Source: Colwellia sp. 75C3 (GTDB lineage Bacteria > Pseudomonadota > Gammaproteobacteria > Enterobacterales > Alteromonadaceae). From it: a stretch of DNA of 64,000 nt. A model generated the notes under the pieces. That model had not been told where the DNA came from. It saw nothing but the letters and a program-made list of their open reading frames with translations, and did not search any database. Below, piece after piece: positions 16,381 to 26,630 of this stretch. Each line of letters begins with the position of its first letter. Within the stretch, counting starts at the first letter, position 1. The position numbers and the translations under genes are program-made. Location of the stretch: the NCBI RefSeq assembly GCF_002836255.1, contig NZ_PJAU01000052.1, positions 1-64,000 on the forward strand, given 5' to 3'.

Positions 16381-17191
16381 TTTACTTCCTGTAATTATTT
16401 TTATTATATAATTTATGCTATTTGCGTTATCTATATTGTACTTTTTTGGAATCTTTGGTTACTAACCAAATCACTCTGACCATAACAATATGAAGTGGTT
16501 CAATTATATTGGCCACAATTTAATAGTGTCTAACTCGCTTCAGGGACGGAAGCGAGATAAAAATTTATTCTAATGTCAGCTACCCTTGAAAATAGCTGAC
16601 ATAAAAATGGAGTTTGTTGTTCTAATTACTAAGACCGCTTTGTGGCAGCTACTGCCCTTAGCAATCATTCCAAGAACCCTTCAATTATTAAAATTCTTCA
16701 GAGATCACCTTCATGTCAAAAATGTGCCTTGAGTTCAATCGATGGACGCAACACACATGTTATTTAGGTCAACTGATAGCCAATAGGTGGCGTTAACTTT
16801 TCAGGAAATAACAGCAGAGCAGAGATTCTTAAGCTTCCTTTTTCATTTAAAACCCACATCCATTCACAACTAAAAATATAACTATTACTTTTGCATGGCG
16901 TTAGATCTTAAATCCCCAAAGCGGACATTGGAATTATTTAAGTTTTAAATAAATTTAGGGTATTAAGTCTATGGCGGTTTCGCCCCCATTGCGAGTTAAC
17001 CTTCACTATTACCACATAGATCTAGATATTTTATCGTTTTTTGTTTTAATGCATACATTAGGTTCTCAATATTCTCACGCCTTCTTATCGCCTTGAATTC
17101 AACCGCTGGTGGCAATACATTGGATAAATTTAATTGTTGGTGTTGTACTTACTATTAACCTTCCATCATCTAACTACATTAGTCATTCGAA
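16381..17191. other. Intergenic region, 811 bp
   Basis: Apart from the start-side promoter region of the TPR gene and the possible gene remnant at 16996-17148, I see no gene or clear element here. Confidence 0.4.
16996..17148 (-). pseudogene. Possible remnant of a coding sequence
   Basis: A 50-codon minus-strand frame ending in TAA at 16996 reads like the C-terminal end of a real protein (LPPAVEFKAIRRRENIENL in its middle, basic and helical). It has no start and is preceded at once by three in-frame stops. A transposase tail is one possibility. The evidence is only composition and length. Confidence 0.25.
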
Positions 17192-18097
17192 TTAGTTGAG
17201 CAATCGTTGTTTAAATACTATTTGAATGAAATCTACAAATGCCTTCACTTTCGGCAAATTAAGTCTGTGTTTAGGATATAGCGCATATACATCTACATCT
17301 GTCATGCCCCAGTTTGGCATCAGCTGTACTAACTTGTTATTCGCTACTTCTTCCTCGCACATATAATCCGGAATAATTGCGATCCCTATCCCCTCCAAGA
17401 TCATTTGTTTTAGTATCAAAAAATCATCAACAAGCACCCTCGGCTTAACTTTTAACTCCTGCTGCTTTTCTTTGGATGTTAATAATATACGACCGCTACC
17501 TTGAATACTGCTCATCAATAGAAAATCAGCATGGCTCAGTTGTTCTATTGATTTTATTTCTCCATGATGTTTCATATACTCTGGGCTAGCGAATATCTTT
17601 CTTCCCACCTTACCAAGTCGTTTAGCGACCAAACGTGAATCAGACAGTTCACCAATACGAATAACTAAATCATAACCTTCATCAATCAGATCAACATGAC
17701 TATTTAATAAACTTAGCTGTAAGTTTATCGCTGAATGTTGACGCAAAAACTGCCCCAATACGGGTTTAATAATTTCATGGCCCATGCCAACTGAAACACC
17801 AATACGCAGTTGTCCTTTAATTTCGGTTAGGCTCTGAGTGATAGATACCTCGGCTAGCTCTATCTCCTGACTGATACGTCGGCAATGAGCCAGGTAATGA
17901 TTTCCCGCTTCTGTAATATGCTGTGTTCGAGTCGTTCGCTCTAATAAAGTCACCCCTAATTGTTGCTCTAAACGTGAAATTTTTCGACTTAAATTTGCCT
18001 TAGGCATATTTAATCGCTCTGCTGCCAGCGTAAAACTACCTGCATCTATTACGGCGATAAATAACATCATGTCGTTGAGATCTCTTGTCTTTGCCAC
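17192..18097 (-). CDS. LysR-family transcriptional regulator
   Basis: A 301-residue LysR regulator. The winged helix-turn-helix includes MMLFIAVIDAGSFTLAAERL and PKANLSRKISRLEQQLGVTL, then a periplasmic-binding-like effector domain. The N-terminal pattern matches the CrgA/aaeR-like branch. It is divergent from a pirin gene 167 bp away, a common arrangement, so it probably controls that gene and itself. Confidence 0.9.
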   Translation of the reverse strand: MAKTRDLNDMMLFIAVIDAGSFTLAAERLNMPKANLSRKISRLEQQLGVTLLERTTRTQHITEAGNHYLAHCRRISQEIELAEVSITQSLTEIKGQLRIGVSVGMGHEIIKPVLGQFLRQHSAINLQLSLLNSHVDLIDEGYDLVIRIGELSDSRLVAKRLGKVGRKIFASPEYMKHHGEIKSIEQLSHADFLLMSSIQGSGRILLTSKEKQQELKVKPRVLVDDFLILKQMILEGIGIAIIPDYMCEEEVANNKLVQLMPNWGMTDVDVYALYPKHRLNLPKVKAFVDFIQIVFKQRLLN

Positions 18098-18200
18098 GAA
18101 ACACCTATTGTTGTTTTAAATGGAATAATGATTTTAATTTATCGGTATTTATTAAACAATAGTTATTTCATAAAATGGTTTCATCAACTGAGAAAACAAC

Positions 18201-18245
18201 AAAATAAACAAAATAAACAAAATAAACAAAATAAACAAAATAAAC
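18201..18245. repeat. Perfect 9-bp tandem repeat, five units
   Basis: AAAATAAAC is repeated five times without error, then followed by an A-run. It lies between the LysR gene and the pirin gene, about 20 bp before the pirin ATG, inside the 5' leader or promoter. Slippage here would change leader length in 9-bp steps. Confidence 0.9.
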
Positions 18246-18264
18246 AAAAAAAGAGATCATAATT

Positions 18265-18969
18265 ATGAACATAATATCAAGAAATTCAGTATCACTAGGC
18301 GGTTTTGCAGGTATTAAAGAGCACAGATTAGTAACTGATAGTCGTATTTTTGGCAACCGTAAAAAACCAGGAACTTCAGAAGGATTAGGCAATATGGTTT
18401 ACCTAGCGGATGCTAAGTACAACCCTAATGGCAAGTCTGGCATGCATCCACATAGCGAAATTGATGTAATTTCAGTGATTATTGACGGTAGAGTCAGCCA
18501 TGAAGGCTCAATGGAACATGGTAAAGATCTTGTCGCTGGAGATGTTCAGGTGCAACGTGCCGGTGGTGAAGGTTTTGAGCATAATGAAATCAATCCTGAC
18601 AATCGAAAAAATAGAATGTTGCAAATATGGGCTTTGCCAGAAGTTAAAGGGCAGCCCGCTGCATATAAATCCTATACACCTAAATTGGATGGTGCTACGC
18701 GCATTTATGGCGGAAATAAAAGCCAATCAGAAACCTTTGATAGCCATACCTTAATTGACATAGTGCACTTAAAAGCTGGAAAAAGCCTTATCTTAGACCG
18801 TGGACAATTATCCTACGTAATTACAGGCGAAGCGGTAATTAGAGAACTTAAAAACACCAAAAAAAGTGGCTATTACAATGTCAAAGAAGGCGATTTGATC
18901 CGCAGTAGAGATGCAAAAATAACAGCCTTGGATAATTTACATATGCTACTGGTAAGTAAGCAAGGATAA
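18265..18969 (+). CDS. Pirin-like bicupin protein
   Basis: A 234-residue pirin-family bicupin, close in length to E. coli YhaK. The N-terminal cupin keeps metal-ligand candidates in MHPHSEIDVISVIIDG and RAGGEGFEHNE. The C-terminal cupin is degenerate. Pirins are iron-binding proteins; some oxidise quercetin or act as redox sensors. GAGATC precedes the ATG after the A-rich leader. It is divergent from a LysR gene. Confidence 0.87.
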   Translation: MNIISRNSVSLGGFAGIKEHRLVTDSRIFGNRKKPGTSEGLGNMVYLADAKYNPNGKSGMHPHSEIDVISVIIDGRVSHEGSMEHGKDLVAGDVQVQRAGGEGFEHNEINPDNRKNRMLQIWALPEVKGQPAAYKSYTPKLDGATRIYGGNKSQSETFDSHTLIDIVHLKAGKSLILDRGQLSYVITGEAVIRELKNTKKSGYYNVKEGDLIRSRDAKITALDNLHMLLVSKQG

Positions 18970-19386
18970 AATCAGTCAGGATGTTATTGACCCCTGTCCT
19001 TAGTACACAAAGTGGGACACCCATACTTTATTGGTTAGCGATGACCATTTAGCTTTTTTAAAGTATGGGTGTCCTACTTTAGTTAATAATACCGTCTTCT
19101 ATGAGGGGTCTTACTGGGGGGTGGGCTTAGTAACATCCTATTTTTAATAAACAAGTTGGTTACAGTGGTTTCTAATGCTTTGAATTTGTGGGATGAAAAT
19201 TCAATTTAAAGTTATTGCATATTAATTCATAGTTTTACTTTCCCACAATACTTTTACATGGCGCTGCTAACAAGCGTTATTCTGAAATAAATAAAAGCTT
19301 TTTCGACGTAGCAGCGCTGAACTGATTGCGCTCCTTGCCATCAATGGCTCTGCACTTTACCGTTCATCCGAACCTATGCTTGCGCT
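18970..19386. other. Intergenic region, 417 bp
   Basis: It contains the long inverted repeat at 19009-19080 and a weaker hairpin, GCGCTGCTA (19261-19269) with TAGCAGCGC (19309-19317). No ORF with a plausible start was seen. Confidence 0.5.
19009..19080. repeat. 22-bp inverted repeat (REP-like hairpin)
   Basis: The left arm at 19009-19030 (AAAGTGGGACACCCATAC...) pairs with the right arm at 19059-19080 with one mismatch, around a 28-nt loop. It lies 40 bp after the pirin stop and could act as a terminator, but there is no U-tract. It may be a palindromic intergenic repeat. Confidence 0.75.
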
Positions 19387-20472
19387 CTAATTTGGGGGCG
19401 GCGTTTCAGTTAATTCAGAAAGAGATACACGGGTAACCAAAGGAACAAAGCCCTCACGACGAGAGTTTCCGTAGGTCATGTTGGCATTACTCTCTGATAT
19501 GCAGTAATCAACGGTAAAGACAGGCACACCGAAATCAAGATAAACATGGTTTTGAGTGATTCTGCTGGCAGTAGAATATTCATCATTATGCCTTTCCCCT
19601 CCGGAAAGATCACCGGCATTGGAATCACCCCATTCAGCATCACCCTCACCATAAAACCAGGTATCTTCCAACGCGATAGCATCAATCATCGCCGCATAAC
19701 GCACTGGGTCATGATCAAGTAGATAAGGCGCATTCTGAGCAATCACAATAAAATCGGAACGAATAGCTCGACCAGCAGCACCTATTTCTTCGATAAATAG
19801 CATCATTTCTTCTTCAGGATTTACACCTTCCTCTTGCGCATAAGCACGAACAGTATCATCATCATAGGCTTCTACCCAGTCTAAATAAATCCCATGAAAT
19901 CCTGCATTTGCTAACTCGGCAACTATTCCGTCTGGTCCTAACCAAATATCTTTCCACTCATTCTGCCAGTATGCTACAGGATAGTTTCCAGTCCAGCCAT
20001 CAGGGTCAATCGTAACCAAAAAGCTGGGAGAACCTGGAGCATTTTCCGTGGGAGCAACCCAGTCGGACTGCCAATAAGTACGATAATCTTCGGCCTCTCC
20101 GATATCGACATAGGCTAAAAGAATACGTTCATCACCGTTTGATTTACTTTCAAGCTGATTTACTAGGTAATCTGTGTCGTAGGAAAATCCAATAAAATTA
20201 TGCCCGGGTTCCACCACTATCATGTCGTAATCTGTTACGGCTAAGGTGTCAATTTTAGTATTATCATCCAACCCCTGGATTTGATACATCCAGGTATCGA
20301 TACTAACATCGTTGATAAGCACTGAAATGGGCTCCACGATATCGTCTGGGGCGACAATTTCAACAGGGTCTACAGTTACTCCAGGGTCATCTGAGCTATC
20401 AGAGCCACAAGCTGTTATACCCAAGACAAGAAATACAACCGATCCGAATAATGCAATTATTTTATGGTACAT
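19387..20472 (-). CDS. GH114-like lipoprotein (endo-alpha-1,4-polygalactosaminidase family)
   Basis: A 361-residue lipoprotein. The signal peptide ends in lipobox ITAC followed by GSDSSDD. The domain opens with TWMYQIQGLD and continues with LLAYVDIGEAEDYR, YPVAYWQNEW, GIYLDWVEAYDD and IVIAQNAPYLL, as in the TM1410/GH114 barrel. Asp in YLDWVE and Glu in DIGEAE are likely catalytic. The family degrades galactosamine-rich exopolysaccharide. The ATG at 20472 is preferred over TTG at 20478 because AAGGGG sits 6 nt upstream. Confidence 0.85.
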   Translation of the reverse strand: MYHKIIALFGSVVFLVLGITACGSDSSDDPGVTVDPVEIVAPDDIVEPISVLINDVSIDTWMYQIQGLDDNTKIDTLAVTDYDMIVVEPGHNFIGFSYDTDYLVNQLESKSNGDERILLAYVDIGEAEDYRTYWQSDWVAPTENAPGSPSFLVTIDPDGWTGNYPVAYWQNEWKDIWLGPDGIVAELANAGFHGIYLDWVEAYDDDTVRAYAQEEGVNPEEEMMLFIEEIGAAGRAIRSDFIVIAQNAPYLLDHDPVRYAAMIDAIALEDTWFYGEGDAEWGDSNAGDLSGGERHNDEYSTASRITQNHVYLDFGVPVFTVDYCISESNANMTYGNSRREGFVPLVTRVSLSELTETPPPN

Positions 20473-20640
20473 GGTCAACCCCTTTTTTAGTAAAATAGAC
20501 TGTTAACGTGCTAAACCAAACACCCGCTTCGAAATTAAAATCAGCATAAATGAAAATAAAACTGTAATTTAATGTGTGACAACTGAGTTATCTCCACGAA
20601 AAAAAACAGCGTAATATATTGAAAAATAAAGAAGTGGTAG

Positions 20641-20698
20641 TCATTCATGCGGTAATAAAATATTTTAGACTAAAAACATTTTATTACCGCATGAATGA
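20641..20698. repeat. 58-bp palindrome, 21-bp perfect arms
   Basis: The left arm 20641-20661 (TCATTCATGCGGTAATAAAA...) pairs perfectly with 20678-20698. The 16-nt centre is itself nearly palindromic (TTTTAG-A-CTAAAA), so almost the whole 58 bp can form a cruciform or long hairpin. No U-tract follows on either strand, so it is not a standard terminator. Confidence 0.9.
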
Positions 20699-21080
20699 GA
20701 GTTAAGTATGGCATAAAACCTATTTCTTGCATGACCAGGAATCTATAAAAAATAACTAGGACACCCTGTGTTATTTTTCATTCACCCACCATAGAATCTA
20801 CATAACAGGTTGCTTAATTTGCTCACTTATTCCCATTAGCAAAACATTACCGATACAAAATATAATCCGAATCAACTTTCCATTCTCATGGGATAATGTC
20901 CGTAAAGTGGCATCAAGTTGCCATTATTTTCTTGCTTTTTGTGACGTTTTTTATAGTTTTATCACTACTTTTGATGCAAGAATTTTAATTATTCTTCCCA
21001 ATCTATCTCCGGCCCAGAAAATACGGTTCAAAAAACTTTTATAATTTGTGGCTATCCACAGACGCGGTAATGCACATATA

Positions 21081-21117
21081 AAAAAGCGCTAAGTAGGTTA
21101 ACTACTTAGCGCTTTTT
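21081..21117 (-). terminator. Rho-independent terminator of slyD, bidirectional
   Basis: A perfect 16-bp stem (AAAAAGCGCTAAGTAG with its complement at 21102-21117), loop GTTAA, with A/T runs on both sides. It lies about 50 bp after the slyD stop. Confidence 0.9.
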
Positions 21118-21167
21118 ATTTATCAATTATTCAACCGTACAACGGCTAATTAATAGTAAATTTTGAA

Positions 21168-21671
21168 CTAGTGATCGTGACCACAGCTACTATCAGCACT
21201 ATGTACATGGCCGTGAGTAACTTCTTCTTCAGTCGCTTCACGTACGTCAACTATTTCAATATCAAAAGTCAGTACTTTACCCGCTAATGGTGGGTTGATA
21301 TCAACAGTAACCATAAACTTACCGACTTTAACTACAGTAACTTGGCGTTGACCCGCGTCAGTTTGAACTGCAGCAGTCATACCTTTTTTCCATTTAGCAT
21401 TCTTGCTTACTAAACCGTGTAAATGTTTAACAGGAACACGCTGCTCTAAGCCTTCTTGATAAGGACCGTAAGCTTCTTCAGGTTGTAAAGTTACTGAAAA
21501 CTTCTCGCCTCTACTTTTACCTGTTAATGCTACTTCTAAGCCTGGTAAAGTGTTGTTAGCGCCATGTAAATAGGTTAGAGGCTCATGACCGTCTGATGAT
21601 TCTATTTCTTCACCCGCTTCATTTTTAAGGGTGTAGTGAAAGTGAGCAACGGTTTTTTCAGCAATTTTCAT
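21168..21671 (-). CDS. slyD: FKBP-type peptidyl-prolyl isomerase SlyD
   Basis: A 167-residue SlyD. The FKBP part includes VAHFHYTLKNEAGE and a PGLEVAL motif, with the inserted chaperone flap in the middle and AGKVLTFDIEIVDVREAT closing the fold. The tail HGHVHSADSSCGHDH is the metal-binding, His-rich end of the family. It catalyses prolyl isomerisation, helps folding and supplies nickel. It has its own terminator. Confidence 0.93.
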   Translation of the reverse strand: MKIAEKTVAHFHYTLKNEAGEEIESSDGHEPLTYLHGANNTLPGLEVALTGKSRGEKFSVTLQPEEAYGPYQEGLEQRVPVKHLHGLVSKNAKWKKGMTAAVQTDAGQRQVTVVKVGKFMVTVDINPPLAGKVLTFDIEIVDVREATEEEVTHGHVHSADSSCGHDH

Positions 21672-21811
21672 AGTAATCTCTTCTTTAGTACTTTATTAAT
21701 AATTAGGTTAATATTTAGATTCATACTCGCGTGAGTAAAAATAAACTTTAATGTTATGGTGTGCAGTTTACCTATCTTTACTCAGTAATCAAATGGATTT
21801 ACCACCATACT

Positions 21812-22711
21812 TTACGACCAAAGTAATAAGATAACCACACTTAACACAATCAGGAACATGCCTAGGTATTCTTTTAAGGTAATAGTTTCTTTAAAGACGC
21901 GGTAAGTTAATGCCAATGTGATAAAGAATTCAACCTGTCCCAATGCTTTTACATAAGCAGCATTTTGATAACTCGCCGCCGTAAACCAACCAATAGAGCC
22001 TAATACACTAGTTATGCCAACAAATAAACATAACCGCCAGTGTTTAAACATAACGGGGAATTGTGATTTATCTTGAAGGTAAACGTAAATGAATGAGATC
22101 AACGATTGCACCGTGATCATAAACACTAAGGTAACGGCTGCACTGACCATTAAATCAGTATTAAGTGCTAAACTTGATTCTCGAATAAGTAAGGTGGTAA
22201 TAGCTAAACCAAGACCTGCTGCTAAACCATAGCCCATACCAATAAGACTTTGTGAATCAGCCAATAAATCTCTGGGGTTAAACTTCACTTTAGAGACTAA
22301 AAATACGCCAACTACACCGACAACGACACTAAACCACCCTAAACCAGAAAGCGTAGCGCCAAAAAACAAAGCGCCAACGATGGCTACTTGAATCGCCTCC
22401 GTTTTAGCTAAACTGGTAGCGACGGCAAAGTTACGGTAACGAAAAGCCGCCACCAAACACGCGGTGCCCCAAATTTGCATCACACAAGCAATTAACGCGT
22501 ATTGTAAAAAGTCGTTATTTAACGGGGGGACTGCTACTTCCCTAAAATCGAGCAACCACCAAAGATAGCCCCATGCAAAAGGTAAGGCAAAGAAATAACG
22601 TACTCCGGTAGTCGCCATTGAATTAAGCTTACCCGATAACTGCTTTTGTCCTGCTGTTCTTACCGCCTGCATAGTTGCAGCTAATAAAGTGAAATAAATC
22701 CAAATTTCCAA
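21812..22711 (-). CDS. EamA-family (DMT) transporter
   Basis: A 299-residue membrane protein with about ten hydrophobic helices in two EamA halves, ending LKEYLGMFLIVLSVVILLLWS in one helix. It starts with TTG at 22711, with AAGGG about 8 nt upstream. The exported or imported substrate is unknown. It lies 52 bp downstream of sbcC, but the sbcDC terminator lies between them. Confidence 0.85.
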   Translation of the reverse strand: MEIWIYFTLLAATMQAVRTAGQKQLSGKLNSMATTGVRYFFALPFAWGYLWWLLDFREVAVPPLNNDFLQYALIACVMQIWGTACLVAAFRYRNFAVATSLAKTEAIQVAIVGALFFGATLSGLGWFSVVVGVVGVFLVSKVKFNPRDLLADSQSLIGMGYGLAAGLGLAITTLLIRESSLALNTDLMVSAAVTLVFMITVQSLISFIYVYLQDKSQFPVMFKHWRLCLFVGITSVLGSIGWFTAASYQNAAYVKALGQVEFFITLALTYRVFKETITLKEYLGMFLIVLSVVILLLWS

Positions 22712-22749
22712 AGAAGTGCCCTTACCTGTTAATTAGTAATAATAAAAGA

Positions 22750-22770
22750 TAGCTAGCATCGTGCTAGCTA
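22750..22770 (-). terminator. Terminator of the sbcDC operon
   Basis: TAGCTAGCA (22750-22758), loop TCG, TGCTAGCTA (22762-22770); on the minus strand it is followed by ATCTTTTATTATT. It overlaps the sbcC stop codon. Confidence 0.7.
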
Positions 22771-25700
22771 ACAGTCTCAGCATGAAATTCATACTGCTTA
22801 TCTAAACTGCTAACACCTAGACCACTGAGTTTTTTAACTTTGATTTGCACGCCAATGCGTTCTTTTAGTGCTTCAACATGGCTGATCACACCAATCATTT
22901 TTCCACTGGCGTTTAAGTTATCGAGCGCATCAAGCGCCACTTCAAGGGTGTTGTTATCTAACGTACCAAAACCTTCATCAAGAAAGAGTGAGTCGATACT
23001 GGTTTTGTTACTTACTAAATCTGATAGAGCTAAAGCGAGCGCCAAACTAATTAAAAAGCTTTCACCGCCAGATAAGGTTTTAATATCGCGTGCAGTATCT
23101 CCTTGCCACGTATCAACGACTTCCAGCGCCAATGTATCACTTTGCTGACATTGCAGTTGATAGCGACCAAAGAGTCGCTCTAATTGCGCGTTAGCTAAAT
23201 GCACTAAATTACTTAACGTTAGACCTTGCGCGAACTTTCTAAATTTAGCACCATCGGCAGAGCCAATCAGTGCATTAAGATGGCTAAGATCATCTAACGC
23301 AAGTTGCGCGTTTTTGATTTGTTCAAGCAGAGATTGTTGCTGGATTTTATTGGCTTTATCATGGCTAATTTGCTGACTGAATTGTCCTGTTTTTTGCTGG
23401 CACTGCTTCAGTAATTCTGACAGTTTAATTAGCGTGTTTGAAACAGATTCATCATCAAAATCTACAGCGCCATTTTCACTCAATTCAGCCTTTTTATTAG
23501 CTAACTCCAGCGCTACTTTTTCACCTTGAGCAATCAATACTTGCGCTTGTTTTTTGTTATCACTAATGTCACTAGCAAGTTTATGAAGTTGCTGTGCTTT
23601 TTCGGGACTAATCAATGCCAACAAGAACTGTGCTTCATCGATAAAGCTGCTGGTAGAGAAGTGTTTTTGCCAATCATCATTTACGGCATCATTTTGTTTC
23701 AACAAACTTTCTAACTGGGCAGTTGCCGTAGTTAATTGACCTTTATTAAGCTGGTGAACGGATAGCTTTTCTTTATGTTGATTATCAGCAATACTCAAAG
23801 AGTTTTCGTTATCGCCCCGTTGTTTGCTGATATCAGCCCTCAAAACAGTAGTATCTTGCCTACTAAGCTCATCAAAACCCAGTTCAACAAACAAACTAAG
23901 GCGTGAGTTATTATTAATGGCTAACTCACTTTCTTGCTGAGTTAACTGTGTTTTTTCTTGGTTTAGCTGATTTTGTTGCTGTTCCACTTGCTGCTTTAAT
24001 AAAGCAAGATTGTTTTCAAGGGCTATTAACTGTGCTTGTGCGGTTTGGTGCGTGTTAACAATACCCTGATATTCTTGCCCTTGTTTGGAAACTGACGCCA
24101 GCCAGTTTTCATCAATACAGATATTTTGAGTTTGCTGGTCACTCTCACTCATTGGTAACGCTATCTTTTCTGCTATATGAGTGGCTGTGATATCTGTTAA
24201 CAATTGCCCATTGTGCATAACAATAGCTTCTTGCTCAGAGGCTAAGTCGGTAACAATTTTTGTCTTAACATTGTGCTGCGCATTACCTTGCTCTTGCACC
24301 AATTGTAATTGGCTCTGACGAGCCGATAATTGCTTATCACAATGAATTATTTGTTCCGCGATTTGTTGCTGAGAATGGCTATTTTCTTGTAATTGTTGCT
24401 GCAAAGAAACTAACTCTTCAAGCTGATGTAAGGATTCGTTTAATTGGTTATTTAAGTCTTGTTCAGTATTCATGTTCTGTAATGAAAACTGCTGTTCAGG
24501 TTGGTTACAAAATTGGTTCACATTTAATGATTGCCAATGCTGCTCAATAGTATTTTGCTCATTCACTATGCCTTGCAAGCGATTTTGTTGAGCAGTTAGT
24601 TGCGCGGTAAATTGTGCTTGCACTTTATTGAGCTGTTTTCCTTGAATCTCTAAGGTCGCTAATTCATGTTTAAGCTGTGCTAAACGGTTTTGATGTTCAT
24701 CACTATCCAAAGATTTATAGTCACTGATTGCTGGATGTTCAAGCGAGCCACACAAAGGACAAGCATCTTCAGGTTGAAGTTTTGCTCTATGCTCACTTAA
24801 CGCCATAATAGTTTGTTGCTGAGCAAGTAATGTTTCTACATCTTTTTCCTGACGTTTGGTAGCACTATAAGTATGGCGTAACTGTGTTAGATCTTGCTCT
24901 GTTACATCGAGTTGTTGCTGGTCGTTTAGTTGTTGCAATGAAAGCGTTTGCTGCTCTTGCCCTAACACATGAAAACGTTGTGCTAGCTGTATAGCTTGCT
25001 TTAACGTTAACTGTTGGTTCTGCCTATCAACAACCGCTTGATTAAGCGCCGTAGCTACTGCGGTAATATTCAGCTCTGTTTCTTTTTCCGCGTCTTGAAC
25101 AGCAACATTAACTAAGATCCCTTGAGCCACTTGGCTGTTTTGGACAAGTTGTTGTACTTGCTCAGACATCACTTGCTTTTGATTATTAAGTTGCTGTAAT
25201 TGCCCTTCACTCTCAGCAATCTGTTGCTGTTGGACTTGCTGCTCTGACGTTAAGCCTAAAAGCGTTTTTTCAACATTGCTTTGCTCACTTAATAAGCGTC
25301 GCACACTCGCATGCTGCAACGTTAATTGTTGATATTGGTTTTGCCACAGTGGTAATTTTTCCGGCAATTGTTGTAACGATTGGCTGTTAGCTAAATACGC
25401 TTGTTGTTGCCCAACCGTTGATAATGCTTTTTGTTGCTCAACGCCAGCAACCTCAAGTTTATTGGTATCATCATTTAGTTTTTGGCTTTGTGTCGAAACA
25501 TTGTTGCTTGTTGCTAACAAAATCGTTTTTTGATGGCTGATAGCATGCTCAAGTGGCTCAATCTTTTCATGTAAAACTTGCTCAACCACTTTACGCTGTG
25601 CTTCGGCTTCAAGCTGAGTAGTTTTTAATTGTGTTAAGGTTGCTTCACTGGCTACAACAGCTTGATCAAGTACAGATAACTGCTCTGTTTGACTGGTAAC

Positions 25701-26630
25701 TTGCTGTAAGGTTTGTTGATATTGCTCACGGTAGTGCACCATTTTCTCATAAGGCGCGCGAAGTGGCTCTGCGATTGTAGATTGTGCGAGTAAACCAAGA
25801 TCGCCTTCAGCGAGTTTCTCTTGCGCTTCTACCGCTGACAATTGCTGTTTGGCTGCAGTTTTCGTCTGTTCATTAGCGACAAAGTTTGAGCTCCAATTTT
25901 TTACTAATTGGGCTTGCTGCAATTGTTTATTTAACTGTTTTTCTTCATTAGTTGTGTGTTCAAGTTGCTGCTCAAGATCACTGACTTGCTCATCGTTAAG
26001 CAAGGTGACACCCTGACTTTTCGCTTGTAATAGTTTTAACTCGTCACTGGCACTACGGTGATTATCAAAAACTTGTTTTGATATATCGCCATACACTTCA
26101 GTGCCGGTAAGCTGTTCAAGTAATTGCGCGCGTTCATTAGCAGGCGCATTTAAAAAGGCGGCAAACTCTCCTTGAGAGAGCATCATAGATTTGGTAAAAC
26201 GTGAAAAATTTAGCCCTGTTAATTCACTAATGTCAGTACGCACTGTTCTCAGTTTATCTGACACTATGGTGCCATCAAGTTTGGCTAACTCGGCAACAGG
26301 CTCTAATAAATTACCATCTAGCTTATTTCGTGCGCGTTTTTGGCTCCAAAAAGCTCTGTAGCCCTGTCCCTTCACCTCAAATTCAACCTCGCTCATACAA
26401 TGGCTGGTATGGCGTGTCATTAATTCATTTTGCTTTTTAGAGACACTTAGTCGTGGTGTTTCATGATAAAGCGCTAAACAAATGGCATCGAGTATGGTGG
26501 TTTTACCTGCGCCCGTAGGACCTGTAATGGCGAACAAGCCATTGTTATCAAAGGGAGCTTCAGTAAAATCTATTTTCCAACTGCCTTTGAGTGAATTAAT
26601 GTTCTCAAAGCGTAAACTTAATATTTTCAT
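22764..26630 (-). CDS. sbcC: SbcC, ATPase subunit of SbcCD nuclease
   Basis: A 1288-residue SMC/Rad50-type protein. The Walker A loop is GPTGAGKTT at 37-45. Two very long Gln-rich coiled coils flank the zinc hook CPLCG (in [13 protein letters not shown]). The C-terminal lobe has the signature [18 protein letters not shown] and Walker [13 protein letters not shown]. It is longer than E. coli SbcC (1048), with the extra length in the coils. With SbcD it cuts DNA hairpins and blocked ends. Its ATG overlaps the sbcD stop by 4 bp. Confidence 0.96.
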   Translation of the reverse strand: MKILSLRFENINSLKGSWKIDFTEAPFDNNGLFAITGPTGAGKTTILDAICLALYHETPRLSVSKKQNELMTRHTSHCMSEVEFEVKGQGYRAFWSQKRARNKLDGNLLEPVAELAKLDGTIVSDKLRTVRTDISELTGLNFSRFTKSMMLSQGEFAAFLNAPANERAQLLEQLTGTEVYGDISKQVFDNHRSASDELKLLQAKSQGVTLLNDEQVSDLEQQLEHTTNEEKQLNKQLQQAQLVKNWSSNFVANEQTKTAAKQQLSAVEAQEKLAEGDLGLLAQSTIAEPLRAPYEKMVHYREQYQQTLQQVTSQTEQLSVLDQAVVASEATLTQLKTTQLEAEAQRKVVEQVLHEKIEPLEHAISHQKTILLATSNNVSTQSQKLNDDTNKLEVAGVEQQKALSTVGQQQAYLANSQSLQQLPEKLPLWQNQYQQLTLQHASVRRLLSEQSNVEKTLLGLTSEQQVQQQQIAESEGQLQQLNNQKQVMSEQVQQLVQNSQVAQGILVNVAVQDAEKETELNITAVATALNQAVVDRQNQQLTLKQAIQLAQRFHVLGQEQQTLSLQQLNDQQQLDVTEQDLTQLRHTYSATKRQEKDVETLLAQQQTIMALSEHRAKLQPEDACPLCGSLEHPAISDYKSLDSDEHQNRLAQLKHELATLEIQGKQLNKVQAQFTAQLTAQQNRLQGIVNEQNTIEQHWQSLNVNQFCNQPEQQFSLQNMNTEQDLNNQLNESLHQLEELVSLQQQLQENSHSQQQIAEQIIHCDKQLSARQSQLQLVQEQGNAQHNVKTKIVTDLASEQEAIVMHNGQLLTDITATHIAEKIALPMSESDQQTQNICIDENWLASVSKQGQEYQGIVNTHQTAQAQLIALENNLALLKQQVEQQQNQLNQEKTQLTQQESELAINNNSRLSLFVELGFDELSRQDTTVLRADISKQRGDNENSLSIADNQHKEKLSVHQLNKGQLTTATAQLESLLKQNDAVNDDWQKHFSTSSFIDEAQFLLALISPEKAQQLHKLASDISDNKKQAQVLIAQGEKVALELANKKAELSENGAVDFDDESVSNTLIKLSELLKQCQQKTGQFSQQISHDKANKIQQQSLLEQIKNAQLALDDLSHLNALIGSADGAKFRKFAQGLTLSNLVHLANAQLERLFGRYQLQCQQSDTLALEVVDTWQGDTARDIKTLSGGESFLISLALALALSDLVSNKTSIDSLFLDEGFGTLDNNTLEVALDALDNLNASGKMIGVISHVEALKERIGVQIKVKKLSGLGVSSLDKQYEFHAETVS

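Larger units (their letters stand above)
20473..21167. other. Intergenic region, 695 bp
   Basis: It holds the promoter region of the GH114 gene, a 58-bp near-perfect palindrome (20641-20698), a small hairpin (AATAAC...GTTATT near 20752-20778) and the slyD terminator. No further gene was seen. Confidence 0.5.

Noticed and set aside
18168-18392. Minus-strand frame with repeated YFV tripeptides
   Set aside because: It is a by-product of the 9-bp tandem repeat and overlaps the pirin gene.
19261-19290. GCTAACAAGCGTTA word resembling an attC end
   Set aside because: No second core, no GTTGGCT/AGCCAAC dyad, and far from the array; treated as chance.
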